Below, in pieces: positions 1-12,540 of a DNA stretch of 64,000 bases. The notes under the pieces were generated by a model. The model saw only the letters and a list, made by a program, of their open reading frames with translations, did not search any database and was not told where the DNA came from. The position numbers and the translations under genes were made by a program. Position 1 is the stretch's first letter. Every line of letters begins with the position of its first letter. The stretch is from contig CM046006.1 in assembly GCA_025175895.1 (NCBI GenBank), positions 69,460,288-69,524,287 of the forward strand. Direction: 5' to 3'. Source of the stretch: Wurfbainia villosa (Eukaryota; Streptophyta; Magnoliopsida; Zingiberales; Zingiberaceae).

Positions 1-2819
1 TGAATACAAGGCCCACACGACCTACTATACATCGGTCAACACGACCAGAATAAAATCCACACATATAGGTCATAAATAGGCCTCAGGCCAACAATCAAAG
101 TAAATAACGATCTACAACATTGAGACCTACCCCTTCTGCCATCTGGGCAGGAACGCAAAATCAAAACATATCGAATACAAGTCCGAATAAAAGTCCAAAA
201 CACCAGTCCTACACATGTCTTCTAATCAAAACATAAAACCAAATAAATACAAAGCCATTACGACGAGGGGGATTGGCAGCTGGACTCTCCTGGCAGTTTC
301 ATCCTGAAAAAGATATAAAGCCACGGGGTAAGTTCAATGAACTCAGCGGATAATAGTCGATATGCATAGAAAGATATAACTAACAATAATAATCATGCTA
401 GTATAGTCTCATATATAGGATATACAAGAAAGAAATACGATAAAGACTGTACTTACCTGAATCTCCTATCCTGATATAGGAGCATGTGCCATACTAGCAA
501 AAACAAAGTCGTCAGACCAATTACAAATATGTATCCTGTATGCATGACAATCATATGCAACATCCAAGGCAACAATCAAAATGCAGCAAACACAATACAA
601 ATGCCATCGATGCAAAATGCATGCCATGCAAATGACATGGTCACCCCTGACGCCAGTCAGCCACCTCACACGCGATGGTGAAGCCGAGTGGGTAGGGCTA
701 TGACAACTGTGCACTCTGCCATCACTGTTCCTGAGTGACCGAGTGGATAGGATGCTATCGGAGTACACCTATCCTCCTTCCCCAAACAGAGTGGGGGAGG
801 AAAGCTCTCATCTACCGGTGTCGTAGACCAGAGGAGGGATCCCTTTCCACTACCACGTTGCCTCATCGCTACCCATGAGTGGACCAGCGGAGCCTGACAG
901 AGCTATTACACACACCCTCCTGATGTACCACTAACCCATGAGTGGCAGCGTGTGCAGACCATGTAATTGGTTGCGGGCTCAACTATAAAGGAACCCCGTC
1001 CAGACAGCATGCAATCATGTAAGATGGTGCATGACACTAAAACATGTAACACCAACTAAAATATATCTCGAATAATATGCACAACAAATAGGTACATATC
1101 AATTATCTAAGTAAAACAAGAAAGGTATACTAAAAGCTGATCAAATGCATGTATCAAGTAGGCACAATAACATACAAGGCAGTTAAACATAAAAATTATT
1201 GTAAGTTATAACCAACTAAGTATATCAACATGACATTATCTAAAAGATAAGTCAAAATACCCGCCTACTATGTAGAATATCACTGTCTTTATGCTCGTGG
1301 ACCTGTCTCGTATCCATGTCCTGTAATCGTAGAATACCAGTATAACCAATCACTAGCCTAATCAAACGGTAGGAATATGAATCTAATCCAACCTTAATCA
1401 AATTAAATTCACCGTATAATTCCTAAATCAACTCTAGCATCAACTATAAAGGTAACACATCCTACTTCATAACATACTAAATCAAAGCTTACCATACAAT
1501 GCTTCACAACTTCTTGATCCACCTGAAATTCTCCGATAGGAATCATTCGATTGATCGGCAACAAAAACCTAATTTCAATTACCCTAACCCCTGCAATCAA
1601 AATCTCCAAGCTCACAACAAATCTGTAAATTCTTAGTTTCCCTTAATCTAAAGGAATAGATCACCGGGGTCCCTTACCATAAATCGAGGGTGAAAACTCT
1701 ATGGTATCCCACAGCAGATTCCTTGATCCAGCCCAAGTCCTCCTTCCTCGAACCGTCACCAAACGAAAAGGTTTTTGACAAATTTAAACACCCAAATGCA
1801 GCCTACATTTCGGATCAGCAGAGGTAGAACACAAGGAACCATGCCAAAACCTAAACTCATAAACACACTGAAATGAAGGATCGTTAGCTTGCAAGGTGGT
1901 TGTGATCTGGATCCAGAATCACCCTACGAAGCAAAAACAAAACACGACATGGAGGAGAAGACAGAAATCAACAGCTCTTACCCCTGAACTCAAGATCAAC
2001 TTGGAAGAAGGCTGCTACTCGTGGCAGAGAGAGCGATCGGTGTGTTACTATCGGGATTGGAGGAAGAATGTCGGCAGTGACGAAGACGACACACCAGCGA
2101 GGAGGCAGTAACACCCACGAGCCGAGATCTCAGGTGATCACAGGTCGTCGTAGGTGGGGAAAGCAACGACGAAGGTATGTCGTTGTGCTCACGCACAGGA
2201 GCAACCAGCTTTTGTCGTGCGTGGTGTAGCACCGACTGTAGTCAGCGTCAATTGGCTGGTGATGGTGTCGCGATGGACAACAGGTGAGGAGGCGCACGAT
2301 CTGGAGCGGAAAGAGGCAAACGGCGGCGGGGGTGAGCTCTGGCGTGGGCGACGTGCGGGGAAAGGGGCAACGAGCAGTGGCAGCAGGCGCGTGCGTGCGT
2401 GGGGAGGTGGCAGCGGCAGTGGTTTGCCCGCCAACGCGTGCGGCTCGAGCGAGTAGCAGCGGTGAGGGGGTGCGCGCGGAGAAGACGATGGCAAAGGGCG
2501 TCGGTGAGGAAATCGTGAGAAAGAAAAAGCTGGGCGCGATAAACCGGATTACCCCAATTAACCTAGATTAGGTTTTTAATTAATCCTTAACCTTCCCCAT
2601 TAAATTAATTATCCCCGTAAATACCCCATACAAACCCCGTTTAATTCCAAAAGCCTTTTTATTTTATCCCTGTAAATATCTCTTACAAGCTCCGTTTAAA
2701 TCCAGAAAAATTCCGAAAAAAATTCCTAAAATTCTCCAACAATCCCGAAAAATTCCCAGGATTACTTTTCCTAAATTTTGGCCATTAAATTTATATTTTA
2801 AAATTTTCCATATTTAACA
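1..2819 (-). mobile_element. Gypsy LTR, minus strand, left end beyond window
   Basis: Read on the minus strand this begins TGTTAAATATGG at 2819 and resembles the LTRs of Gypsy-1 (20782-25231 and 30422-32774) at both ends. The opening (AT-rich, then a GC-rich leader at about 2150-2500) and the last third (1-1100) align well; the middle differs, so it is a sister family. About 90 bases of the LTR end should lie left of the window. No purine tract sits at 2820 and up, so it is the 5' LTR of an element lying to the left, or a solo LTR. Open frames inside it (for example 466-768 minus) are matched by frames in the Gypsy-1 LTRs and look non-coding. It keeps a segment of about 110 bases that one Gypsy-1 LTR has lost. 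Confidence 0.82.
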
Positions 2820-3450
2820 TTATTGGTCAAGGATGACCAAGCTCATTGTAGAAGAAAAAATTGATAAAGTGGAAGATTATTGGTATAATAACTATAATAA
2901 ATTTGACTTTTCATAGTGCTTCATTAACGACTGACGACTATAGCACACTGTTAATAATAATTTTTACGGTGTGTCCAATCAAGTGCATTGCGGATAATAT
3001 TATATTTTTACAAACACTATCATTCAAAAATAATATGTTGTCAAATACAATTTTAATCACACGCACTGTGTGATGTTAATATTCACTAATAATAGCATTC
3101 AAAAGTGCACTATTAAAAGTCTCACTACAATAAATTTAACTTTTCACAGTGCGTCAATCAAGTGCATTGCAGATAGTATTATATTTTTTTATAAACAACA
3201 ACATACAAAAATATATTATTAATATTAAATAATAATAGCGTACAAAAGTGTGATGTTAAAAATCCATAGTCCAGTCTATTAGGACCAAATCGGGTTCAAC
3301 TCACTTAGGCCCATGGGTTTGGCTTGCAAACTTTCTATCGTCACCCATCTACCCTCCATCACTTTCTATCTTATGACTTTCAATATCTTAGAGTTGTGCA
3401 ATGTGTGATGTGCATTGCAGATAGAGTAATTACACATTGTCAATTTGTAT
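2820..3450. repeat. AT-rich repeat block with CACTA-like ends
   Basis: Two related copies (about 2886-3115 and 3120-3265) share a start like CACTACAATAAATTTAAC, then TTTTCACAGTGCG, then GTGCATTGCAGATAG; a third GTGCATTGCAGATAG lies at about 3409. CACTACAA followed by A/T is the usual terminal motif of plant CACTA transposons and their short derivatives. No transposase or paired terminal inverted repeat was found, so this is a tentative call. No gene is seen here. Confidence 0.4.
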
Positions 3451-4555
3451 ATTTGTTGTATCGATCTCAGGTCAGGTTGACCAAGATAGATAAAGGTTTC
3501 GATGTTGGTTGGTCAGGCGAAAAGTCAAATAGGTTATGATTGCTCATATACTTGACAAGTAAAAGAAGTCCATGTGAATTATAGAGTACTTAATATTTGG
3601 CACGAGATGATAGATGAGAGGTGAAGACCAAGTGGTTCACGACTAACTGAGTACTTGGTAATCAAAAGTTCAATAAGGAGTTGATAAGGACGAAGACTAA
3701 GTGAGTCATGGAGGATCGTACACTTGACATCGGAGGTGAAGTCTAAATGGATTATGAATGATTAGATATATACTTGACATGAGATATGTGAACTCCAATT
3801 GATCACAGAGGACAAGACACTTGTCATGAGATGGATAAAGCTCAAGTGAATCATGGAGGATCAGATACTTGGCATGTGTAGGTGGAAATCCTAATAGGTC
3901 AGGGAGAACTAGATGTTAGGCATATAGACAAGAAGTCCAAATAGGTAAAAGAGAATCAGATGTTTAGTAATGGTAAAGTTCTGGCAGATCAAGATTAATC
4001 AGATGCTAGATGAGTTAAGTTCTAGTAAGTCAAGAGTGACTAGATGCTAGGCGGAAGAAGTCTTAGTTGGTGGAGGTCAATCAAATATTAGAAAAAATGA
4101 GAATTCAATCTGGGTAAGGTTGAATGAGAGGAATCAATCGACTACTAAGGAATAATAGTTGACTAGTAAGTCTGAAACCCCTAGATTTGTATTTAAGGGG
4201 GTTTACGGTAATATCAATCGACTAGAGGAAAGTAATAGTCGATTGATGTTATTATTGGAGTAAACAGAGAGTTTGAAACTATATTGTTTCAAATTAATTG
4301 ATAAAGATGAGCAGTTGACTAATGATACTTTAGTAGCAAACAAAAGGTTTAACAATCGATCAGAGAACATGACTATTTAGGTATCAGTTGACTGATGGTA
4401 ATGAGCAATTAACTAATGTGATCAAAGTTAAGCTGGAACAAGTCATTCTACAAATAAATGGTCAAATTCAAAGAATACTCGACTAATGGGTCATATCAAT
4501 CGACAGTTAAGTAGAAATCAGTTTCTATCTATATCTTATAAAAGAGGGTTTTGAG
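3451..4555 (+). repeat. Copia LTR A', first part (plus strand)
   Basis: This is the U3 part of a plus-strand LTR related to the LTRs of Copia-A but in the opposite orientation. It contains the same degenerate tandem block (about 3590-4075), several diverged copies of the CAGTCGACTG-like motif (about 4135-4510) and a TATA box (TTATAAAAGA, 4536-4545). It stops at the Copia-A insertion point and resumes at 19685. The exact start is uncertain; similarity to the Copia-A LTR is clear from about 3470. Confidence 0.65.
4536..4545 (+). promoter_or_regulatory. TATA box of LTR A'
   Basis: TTATAAAAGA lies just upstream of the Copia-A insertion point. The matching place in the Copia-A LTR (minus strand, about 4995-5004) reads CTATAAAAGA, supporting a shared promoter. 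Confidence 0.5.
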
Positions 4556-6179
4556 TGTAGCGACTGTTGACATTGCTAAAGGGGGTGAATAGATAGTCAT
4601 TCATTCATGCTTATCTACAAAGAGTTACATGTAATGAAAATAGGATAAATAAATATGAAACATAAAAAAGCACAAAGATACCTTAATTTTATGTGGTTCG
4701 GAATTTACAGTTCCTACTCTATAACCTAAAGTCCTAGTATAAGCAACACTATATTTTCTCCTTTTCAGACATCTTCTACAAGTCGAAAAATCTCTTGCAA
4801 ACTATTTTTTTACAAGAAATACAAATCAAATACAAATTTACAAGTAAAATATAATGAAATCAAAATGACAAGTTTACACTAATGAATATGGCTTTACTTA
4901 CTGTTTGGTTGCTTTGGATTGTTTCCTGAAAGTTTGACATGCAGTATTACTTCCCCTTCAAAGTCTCTAACCTAAAAAATCTTCCATGAAACACTCTTTT
5001 ATAGGGTTGATGTCAACCTGATTTTAGGCAAATATTCAATTAGTAGAACTCATAAGTCGACTGCTTTATTGTAGATTCAAACATTTCTTTGACTTATCAG
5101 CTTAATAGTTATATTCACCTCAACATCAGTCAACTAAATAGTGCTATCAGTCGAATGATTATGATCAGTTAATTGTTAATACCTAATAGTCGATTGCTAC
5201 CATTCAAACTCTCATAAACCCCTTAAATTCCCAAAATTATGATTTACAATTTACCAGTCTACTATTGTACCGTATCAGTTGACTAATACCTCAGTTTCAA
5301 ACCTAACTAAGGCTAACTCTCACTTTACCTAGTATCTGATTAACCTTAATCTACAAGGACTTCTCTTGCTTAGCATCACTCGTTACCTATAGGGACTTCA
5401 TCTATCTAGGATCAAATCACACTTAATCTGTCAGGACTTCATCTATCTAGTGTTCGATCACTCTTGATCTGCTAAGACTTCACTCGCCTAGCATCCGATT
5501 ACCCTTGACCTATTAGAACTTTATCATGGCCAAAAATTTGGTACTCCCTAACTTGTTTGGACTTCCACACTCACCTAACATTCGATCCTTTATAACCTAT
5601 TAGGATTATCCATACCTATCTAACATTTGTTCCTTCTCGACCTATTAGGACACCATCGACATCAAATATCAGATCGTCTTTGACTTGTTTAGACTTTCAT
5701 CGTGCTTAACATCTGGTTCTCTATGACAAACTAGGGTTTGCATCCACATGCCAATTAAGTATCAAATCCTTCATAATTCACTTAGATTTCATTTATTTTA
5801 TCTCATTCATCTCACATAGTGTTTGGTCTCCCTGATCTACTTGGACTTCATCTCTTGCCAACTTCTTGTTGCATTTCTAACTGCTAAGTGTTCGGTCCTC
5901 CATGACCACTTAGTCTTTTCTATTTGTCAAGTATCCAGTTAACCTTGACCTACTTGACTTCTCATTCAACTATCTTCCATCATGGCCATCCTTATCCAAG
6001 ACCTAAACAACCTCCCTCTTTAATAATCTCTATCGTGATCAACTTGAGTTTGGTCACTCTTGACCAACAATCTCCCTTTTGAGAGGTATCACTTAGTCAC
6101 ATATTGTTCAAATATCAAAACTTAACTGTAACATAACTTAAGTTTGGTCAATCTTGACCAAAGGTCAATTATACCAATA
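4556..6179 (-). repeat. Copia-A 3' LTR
   Basis: It pairs with 17915-19684. On the minus strand it ends with the conserved CTATTCACCCCCTTTAGC-type segment followed by a degenerate TG...CA terminus. The inner end (minus TATTGGTATAATTG) departs from the usual TG, consistent with one transition. It carries a TATA box at about 4995-5004, CAGTCGACTG-like motifs at 5080-5290 and a degenerate tandem block at 5330-5990. Confidence 0.7.
5330..5990 (-). repeat. Degenerate tandem units in Copia-A 3' LTR
   Basis: About a dozen units of roughly 45-55 bases, each built (minus strand) around AGTCC, then AGGTCA, then GGATAC/GGATGC and a TTGGC/TAGGC-type word. The same block recurs at 18830-19510 and, in the other orientation, at 3590-4075. 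Units are much diverged, so they are old. Confidence 0.6.
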
Positions 6180-7252
6180 ATTTTCTTCTTTTTGATGTTT
6201 CACAATATGTTTAAGTTAGGTTAGTCCATTAGCCCAACTTGTCGCATCTTATTCCAAAACATAATAAAGGTTTCTAACTTGAACTCTTCATTCTTCCCTT
6301 TTGGCATGCATCAAAAAAATTGTACAAAATTTCAAACTCATTTTTCATTCATCGACATATGAAATTCTTTATTCTCCTCATATGGCTAAAATGCATCTAT
6401 CCTTTTTTCTACCCATTTGATAAATTGATCATTTAGCATACCTTGAAGAAGGACCTCCTTCCAAAGGCATACTTCCCTTTAACCATTGCACCAATAATAT
6501 TTTTGAAGTTTCTAAACCTTCAGGAACTTTCAAAATCTAAATTATGAGATTAAAAGTTTTACCTTGAAACTTCTCCTCCCCTCAAGGTTTAATTCTTCAC
6601 CTTTTTAACTCTCTTATTCATTTTCATTAAAAAAACTTTCCCTTTAAATGCTTGTCCAAGCATATCATAGAGTTAGATAAGTTTAAAATATATAGGGGTG
6701 GGCTTAAATGATTAAAATAATCATATTTAGCCAAAATCAATAGTAACAATCAACTAATATAGGTCATTAGTCGACTACACTAGTCGTAATTAACTTTTTT
6801 TTTTTTGAAACAATTGATTGATGTTTGATAAACTTGAAAAATCAATTTTTAAATCTAATTTTGAAAGTAGATAAATAATTCTATAGTTTGTTTTTTAACT
6901 TGAAACAATATAGAGACATTACTTCTATCATATACTATGGGAGAAAATAATTTTCTAAGAAAATACCTATTATTTTTAAAGAAAAATAGTGTTCTAAGAA
7001 AATACATATTATTTTCAAATAATGACACAAAGTTAAAAACTATTGAAACTTCAATATTTCATCCTAACTTTGTATCAATACCATCAATGGTGATTTCTAT
7101 TAACAAATAAAGTACACAAAGGTTCTCAAAAATAATTTTTAAAATATTTCAATGCCAATTTTCAATCATTATCTATGGGTCAAGTGTACATAACTTGTAC
7201 ATTACTTTCCTTATAATTTGGTCCATATAGAATCTATATCATTTGCAGAAAG

Positions 7253-7424
7253 TTGCATAAATGGACAACGGGTCAATCCCTCGCAAAAGTGAGTTCCGTC
7301 CCTCAATGCGTTGGTTACTAGTCTCAAGGGCCAAAGACCCACCGTGATTTACCTCCCTTACGATGGCCCAGGGGCGGGCTGGTAGGGGCCGCTAGGTTGG
7401 CGGTTCCAACCTTTTGCACAAATG
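7253..7424. repeat. Short GC-rich insertion, possible SINE-like element
   Basis: A GC-rich island of about 150 bases lies in AT-rich DNA between near-identical 11-base repeats, TTGCATAAATG (7253-7263) and TTGCACAAATG (7414-7424), which look like a target duplication. Inside are words resembling RNA polymerase III boxes: TGGCCCAGGGG (7364-7374) and GGTTCCAACC (7402-7411). The boxes sit close to the right end and no poly-A tail is visible, so a normal full SINE is not shown. Confidence 0.35.
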
Positions 7425-8510
7425 ATAAAACATAATTTATTTTATGGACCATGTCAACACCTTAAACTTAACTCATCATCCTAACATCTCACTAATGTCT
7501 AATGGGTCTTAAAACATACTCAAGTTATCCTATAATCTTTGTGATATGTAAATTGATTCTTTCTTAAACCAAAAGATAATGCATTTCTATCTAGACTACT
7601 AATTTGATCATCCTACCTAGGATGTGAAATATTGTCATTTGTCCTTAATTGTAAGTGATTATAAATAAATCAACGCATAAACATGATTATGGTATATACC
7701 AAATATTGGTAAAAATAAATTAATATATCTCTACAATGATATGATTTTGTCTACTTTGGGCCTAAACTCTTATATTTTTTATTTTTAATCTATACCCAAA
7801 AGTCTTCAAACAAATGAAGATATCTTTTCATCTTAGAAGTCTATAATTTTTTCCATGTCTTTTCAATGTGAGACTTTGATTGTTCTCCCAATAATCCTAA
7901 CACCAAATGCATAGTTTTTAAAATAAAATTTATCAAGTTTTAATGATGCATGTATGTCATGGTATAACAAAATTAAAAACCAAGTATCAAAATTACAAGA
8001 TCTAGACAATATGATGCCATGCCATTGGTATGACACACAAAACATGACAATTGTGAGATTAATATGGCATAGCAAAAATACCTAAATCTCCAATCCAAGC
8101 GACATTTTTTTAAAATTATACCAAATCCATGATTTGACATAAAATAAACCAACTCTCTCGATTGTGTCAAACTCTAAACTTGGCACACTATTGAACCTAT
8201 CTTAATGTGCCAATCTTGATAAAATTAAACCTTAATTTCTATTAGCACTTCATAAAATATTTTAGAATAAAATTTTAATTTCAACTTCAAAGTATCACTA
8301 TACTTTTAAAATGTTCTAAATTGTCAACTTTACTATGATTAGATTAATTACTCTTCCACTCTAAGTTGACATATCCTATACTCATTTAGTGTGAGGGGAT
8401 CACATTTTTAGGAGCCCAATACCTATTGAAGCTCCTTAAGTTTATTGAGTATTCATTAGGAATAACCTCCCTAGATATCATTCTAATGATTCTCATAGAC
8501 TTCTTTAAAG

Positions 8511-8515
8511 TCTTA
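8511..8515. other. Target site duplication of LARD-T (left)
   Basis: TCTTA here and at 16534-16538 directly flank the element, giving its exact ends. Confidence 0.9.
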
Positions 8516-9837
8516 TGATGCGGCACGGATTTTTCGTCTTCCCCGATCTTATGCCACCGAGGAAGGGGTCCTCTCCGACCGCATCAATAAATTGTGAAAA
8601 TGTGTCCCTGAAAAAGTTAACACGTGTTAAACCGTCGCCGGCCTACCTGGCGACGGCACCCCGATGCTTAAGTTAGGCCGGATATTAATGAAATAAAATG
8701 TATTAAATGCAGTAAAAATAAGATAAAAGAAGAGTGATAGAACTTATCTCAGATGTAGCTATAAACGTGTAAAAACATATGACAATCATATCAAAGAGTT
8801 ATTAACCCAGAGATATAAATCCAGAATGGATATAAGCTGAGAAGATAGCAGTCGTGCTTGTACGATTTAGTTTCACCCCATGGTCAAGCATCTAATCAAA
8901 CAGTTATCGGGCAGAACCCCTTCACTCTGAGAACCATACTCGGCTATCATTTAAAGGTATGACACTTCATCAAGTCAAACACATATTTCCAGATTCAATT
9001 TTGTCCATTGAACGTAGAATGCCTTGCTCATCAAGCAGCATATCCTTTAAAAATAGTCTTCTCCAAGAAATATGGAAATGATGCAGCAAGATTAAGGTGA
9101 AAGTGCATAGTGAGAAGCACATCGATGGTTGAGTTAATCTCATCAAAATAAAGCCACACAGCCATCTCGGAGTATCCCGGATGAATCTCACAATCGACCA
9201 AGATGTTCTTTCCTCTGTAGGACATATAAACGCAGGATTTACTCACTTTAAATACTGTCAAATTATCAACCCAATTGCATAAGGAATGTTTTATTTACAG
9301 AAGCCACTTATATCTTGTCACAAGGTCTTTTCTTGGGTAGAAGCTGAGGGCGGGGAGCGAGTCACCAGAAGCAGTGGAACCCACTTGCACTATCATGAAG
9401 CCACCACTCTGAAGCAAGTTGTAAGGCGAGGAGGCATCGAAACTAGAAAAAGTCCCACTGTCCGGTGGTGTTGCCGAGGTCATCCAGGTCAAAATACATG
9501 CTTTTCTCGCCATATTTGGCTACCACGGGATAGGACTTGAGGCTGGTGCTAGAGAGGGCTTGGCGGGAGGGCTTGACGATGAGCCACCTCCCATTGTAGG
9601 AGCTTCCCGCGAGGCCCTTCGCGGTGACCAGTTGAACGGCTGCCACGGCAGTGAGGGAGACGGGATGGCGACGATGAAAAGAGTAGAAGCCAATCGGTGG
9701 CTGTGGAGAGAATGAACCGAAGCCTCCCCTTGGGAGAAAAAAGATCCCCTCCTTTAAACCCTAGCCACTCCTTTTACATCTCCTCCTATGGGTCGGGCCC
9801 TTATTTTCGTATATGGGCTAATATTTATCTCATATCA
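8516..9837 (-). repeat. LARD-T 3' LTR
   Basis: It pairs with 15216-16533. On the minus strand it starts TGATATGAGAT and ends CCGCATCA. Most differences from its partner lie in the last 150 bases (8516-8665). It contains a captured psaH fragment at 9346-9655. Confidence 0.92.
9346..9655 (-). pseudogene. psaH: Captured fragment of photosystem I subunit H (psaH), copy 1
   Basis: The minus-strand translation matches plant PsaH, a nuclear-encoded thylakoid membrane subunit of photosystem I involved in docking light-harvesting complex II. Visible landmarks in order: transit-peptide-like AAVQLVTAKGLAGSS, a mature start at AKYGEKSMYFDLDDL, GNTTGQWD, then after a one-base frame change DASSPYNLLQS, then TASGDSLP. 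From memory of the family, about 22 residues normally lie between the PYNPLQS-like and TASGD-like parts; here they are missing, so the copy is internally deleted as well as frameshifted. No intron interrupts the matched part, which is compatible with capture from spliced RNA. A start codon is not intact. It lies in an LTR and is present in both LTRs. Confidence 0.85.
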
Positions 9838-9841
9838 CAGG

Positions 9842-9852
9842 TAACCCCCCTA
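9842..9852 (-). other. Polypurine tract of LARD-T
   Basis: On the minus strand a G-rich tract (AGGGGGGTTA) lies a few bases before the LTR start TGATATGAG. This is the position of the plus-strand primer and it fixes the element's orientation. Confidence 0.65.
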
Positions 9853-9989
9853 AACAGTCAAACGAGTCACTCTGACAAGTCCGACTTCAATCTTATCACT
9901 TCATCATCTCAAATCGGATCATATCTCCTCTCCTTGTTCATATATTCAGGGATATTATACACATCTATAACGTCCAATGATTTGTCTCA
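9853..9989 (-). other. LARD-T sequence between purine tract and arrays
   Basis: Short unique stretch with no gene and no clear repeat. Confidence 0.5.
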
Positions 9990-11224
9990 GCTGAATAAAA
10001 AAATTTTCGGTTCGAGGACTTACGAACTGTCTCAGATGGAGATAATAAGACGATTGATGCGAGGACTTACAAATAGCCTCGGGTGAATATAATAAAATAA
10101 TTGATTCGAGGACTTACAAATAGCCTCAGATGAATAAGAGAATACATGAAGCGAGGACTTACGAATCGCCTCGAATAGATATAAGAGAAGGACCTCCAAA
10201 TTCTGACTGAATAAAATGATACATCTCTCAAAATACTTAGGTTGAATAAAATGAGAGAATACCGAGAACACCTTAACCGAATAATATAATGTCCATTTCA
10301 GAATACCTCGGAGGAATAAAATAAGAGCTAGTTGGGAACGCCCCAATCGAATAACATAAGATCCACTTTAGAACACCTCTGAACCGCCCGAGTTCAGACC
10401 ACTTCAGCCCAAAGAAATAAAATAACCCCGACCAGATATGTCTCAGTGCTAGATGACATAACAAAAAATTCAAGAACACCTCATCCTAATAGAATAAGAG
10501 CTGACCCGAGATACATCGGATGAATAAAATAATATCTGCCTCATAACACTTAGCTACATAGAATAAGAGCTGACACAAAAATGCTTTGACCGAATGACAT
10601 AATACCCCCTTGAGAACCATCCGGATGAATAAAATAAAAGCTGGCTAAGAACGCCTCGACTGAATGAGATAATATTCACTTCAGAATACCTCGGATGAAT
10701 AAAATAATGTCTGACTCAAAGTGCCTCGCCGAAATGAAATAAGACCTCCTTCAATTCAGTTTGGTTGAATAAAATAAGTGTAAATCTAGAACGATTCGGC
10801 TCTAAGCAATTGGGCTTAAAGAAATAAAATATCAACTGGCCTGATATATCTCAAATAAACTGAGTAAAATAATGTCCGCCTCACAATACTTCCATAAAAT
10901 AAGAATTAGCTAGCTTCACCTGGACTGTACTGAATAAAATAATATACACCTCCCAAAACTCCAATAAAATAAGAATTGATCCGACAACGCATGAGCTGCC
11001 TCAAAACATACTCATAAAATGAAGTAATAACCACATTGAAATGCCTCGGCTGATTAAGAACACGCGGATTGAATAAAATAAAAGCTCCTTCCATATCAAC
11101 ACTTCATAAGTAGGCAAATGAATACTCTTCTCCTCGATCGACTGAATATAAGATCATACTCCTTGAATTGCCCCTGCACGTCGTGATAATAAACTCCGTC
11201 GTTCTTCCGAAGTGCATCTTATCT
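9990..11224 (-). repeat. LARD-T tandem array 1, degenerate ~50-60 base units
   Basis: About 20 loosely conserved units, each with GAATAAAATAA and a CCTCGG/CCTCGA-type word. The first few units also contain CGAGGACTTACRAAT followed by the complementary CCTCG, giving a short stem. It is more diverged than the arrays to its right, as expected for the older edge of an expanding array. Confidence 0.7.
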
Positions 11225-12540
11225 TAAACCCAACTCCTCCGATCCGCCATCACACGGGGATAATAATAATAATACAGTTGAGTGAAGACTCAACTCTTCT
11301 GATCCACCACCACACGGGGATAATAATAATATATAGCCGGAGAAATGTTCAACTCTTCCAATCCACCACCACACGGCGATAAAATAAATAATATATAGCT
11401 GAAGAAATGTTCAGCTCTTCCAATCCGCCACCACACGGCGATAAAATAACATATAGCTGAAGACATGTTCAGCTCTTCCATTCTGCCACCGCACGGGGAT
11501 AAAATAATATATAGCTGAAGAAATATTCAGCTCTTCCGATCCGCCACCACACGGGGATAAAATAATATATAGCTGAAATGTTCAACTCTTCCGTTCCGCC
11601 ACCACACCGGGATAAAATAATATAAAGCTGAAGAAATATTCAGCTCTTCCGATCCGCCACCACACGGGGATAAAATAATATATAGCTGAAGACATGTTCA
11701 GCTCTTCCGTTCCGCCACCGCACGGGGATAAAATAATATATAGCTGAAGAAATATTCAGCTCTTCCGATCCGCCACCACACGGGGATAAAATAATATATA
11801 GCTGAAATGTTCAGCTCTTCCGTTCCGCCACCGCACGGGGATAAAATAATATATAGCTGAAGAAATATTCAGCTCTTCCGATCCACCACCACACGGGGAT
11901 AAAATAATATATAGCTGAAGAAATGTTCAGCTCTTCCGATCCGCCACCACACGGGGATAAAATAATATATAGCTGAAGAAATGTTCAGCTCTTCCGATCC
12001 GCCACCACACGAAGATAAAATAATATATAGCTGAAATGTTCAGCTCTTCCGTTCCGCCACCGCACTGGGATAAAATAATATATAGCTGAAGAAATATTCA
12101 GATCTTCCGATCCACCACCACATGGGGATAAAATAATATATAGCTGCAGAAATGTTCAGCTCTTCCGATCCGTCACCACACGGGGATAAAATAATATATA
12201 GCTGAAGACATGTTCAGCTCTTCCGTTCCGCCACCGCACGGGGATAAAATAATATATAGCTGAAGAAATATTCAGCTCTTCCGATCCGCCACCACACGGG
12301 GATAAAATAATATATAGCTGAAGAAATGTTCAGCTCTTCCGATCCGCCACCACACGGGGATAAAATAATATATAGCTGAAATGTTCAGCTCTTCCATTCC
12401 GCCACCGCACGGGGATAAAATAATATATAGCTGAAATATTCGGCTCTTCCGTTCCGCCACCGCATGAGGATAAAATAATATATAGCTGAAATGTTCAGCT
12501 CTTTCGATCCGCCACCACACGGGGATAAAAATAATATATA
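11225..12540 (-). repeat. LARD-T tandem array 2, ~58 base units (~22 copies)
   Basis: Well conserved units contain CTCTTCCGATCCGCCACC, CACGGGGATAAAATAATATA and the inverted repeat AGCTGAA...TTCAGCT with a loop of 3-6 bases. Variants differ mainly in loop length (ATG against GAAATG) and in GATCC against GTTCC. The 3' edge grades into the 91-base array. Confidence 0.88.

Larger units (their letters stand above)
6180..8515 (-). other. Copia-A 3' interior, no recognisable gene
   Basis: AT-rich decayed DNA between the 3' LTR and the nested element. A purine-rich run (minus AAAAAGAAGAAAA, about 6181-6194) is a candidate polypurine tract. Short minus-strand frames near 7863-8170 match no family I know. 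A compact GC-rich island lies at 7264-7413. Confidence 0.5.

Noticed and set aside
2154..2571. Plus-strand frames of 95-100 codons near the left edge
   Set aside because: They lie antisense in the GC-rich leader of the minus-strand LTR.
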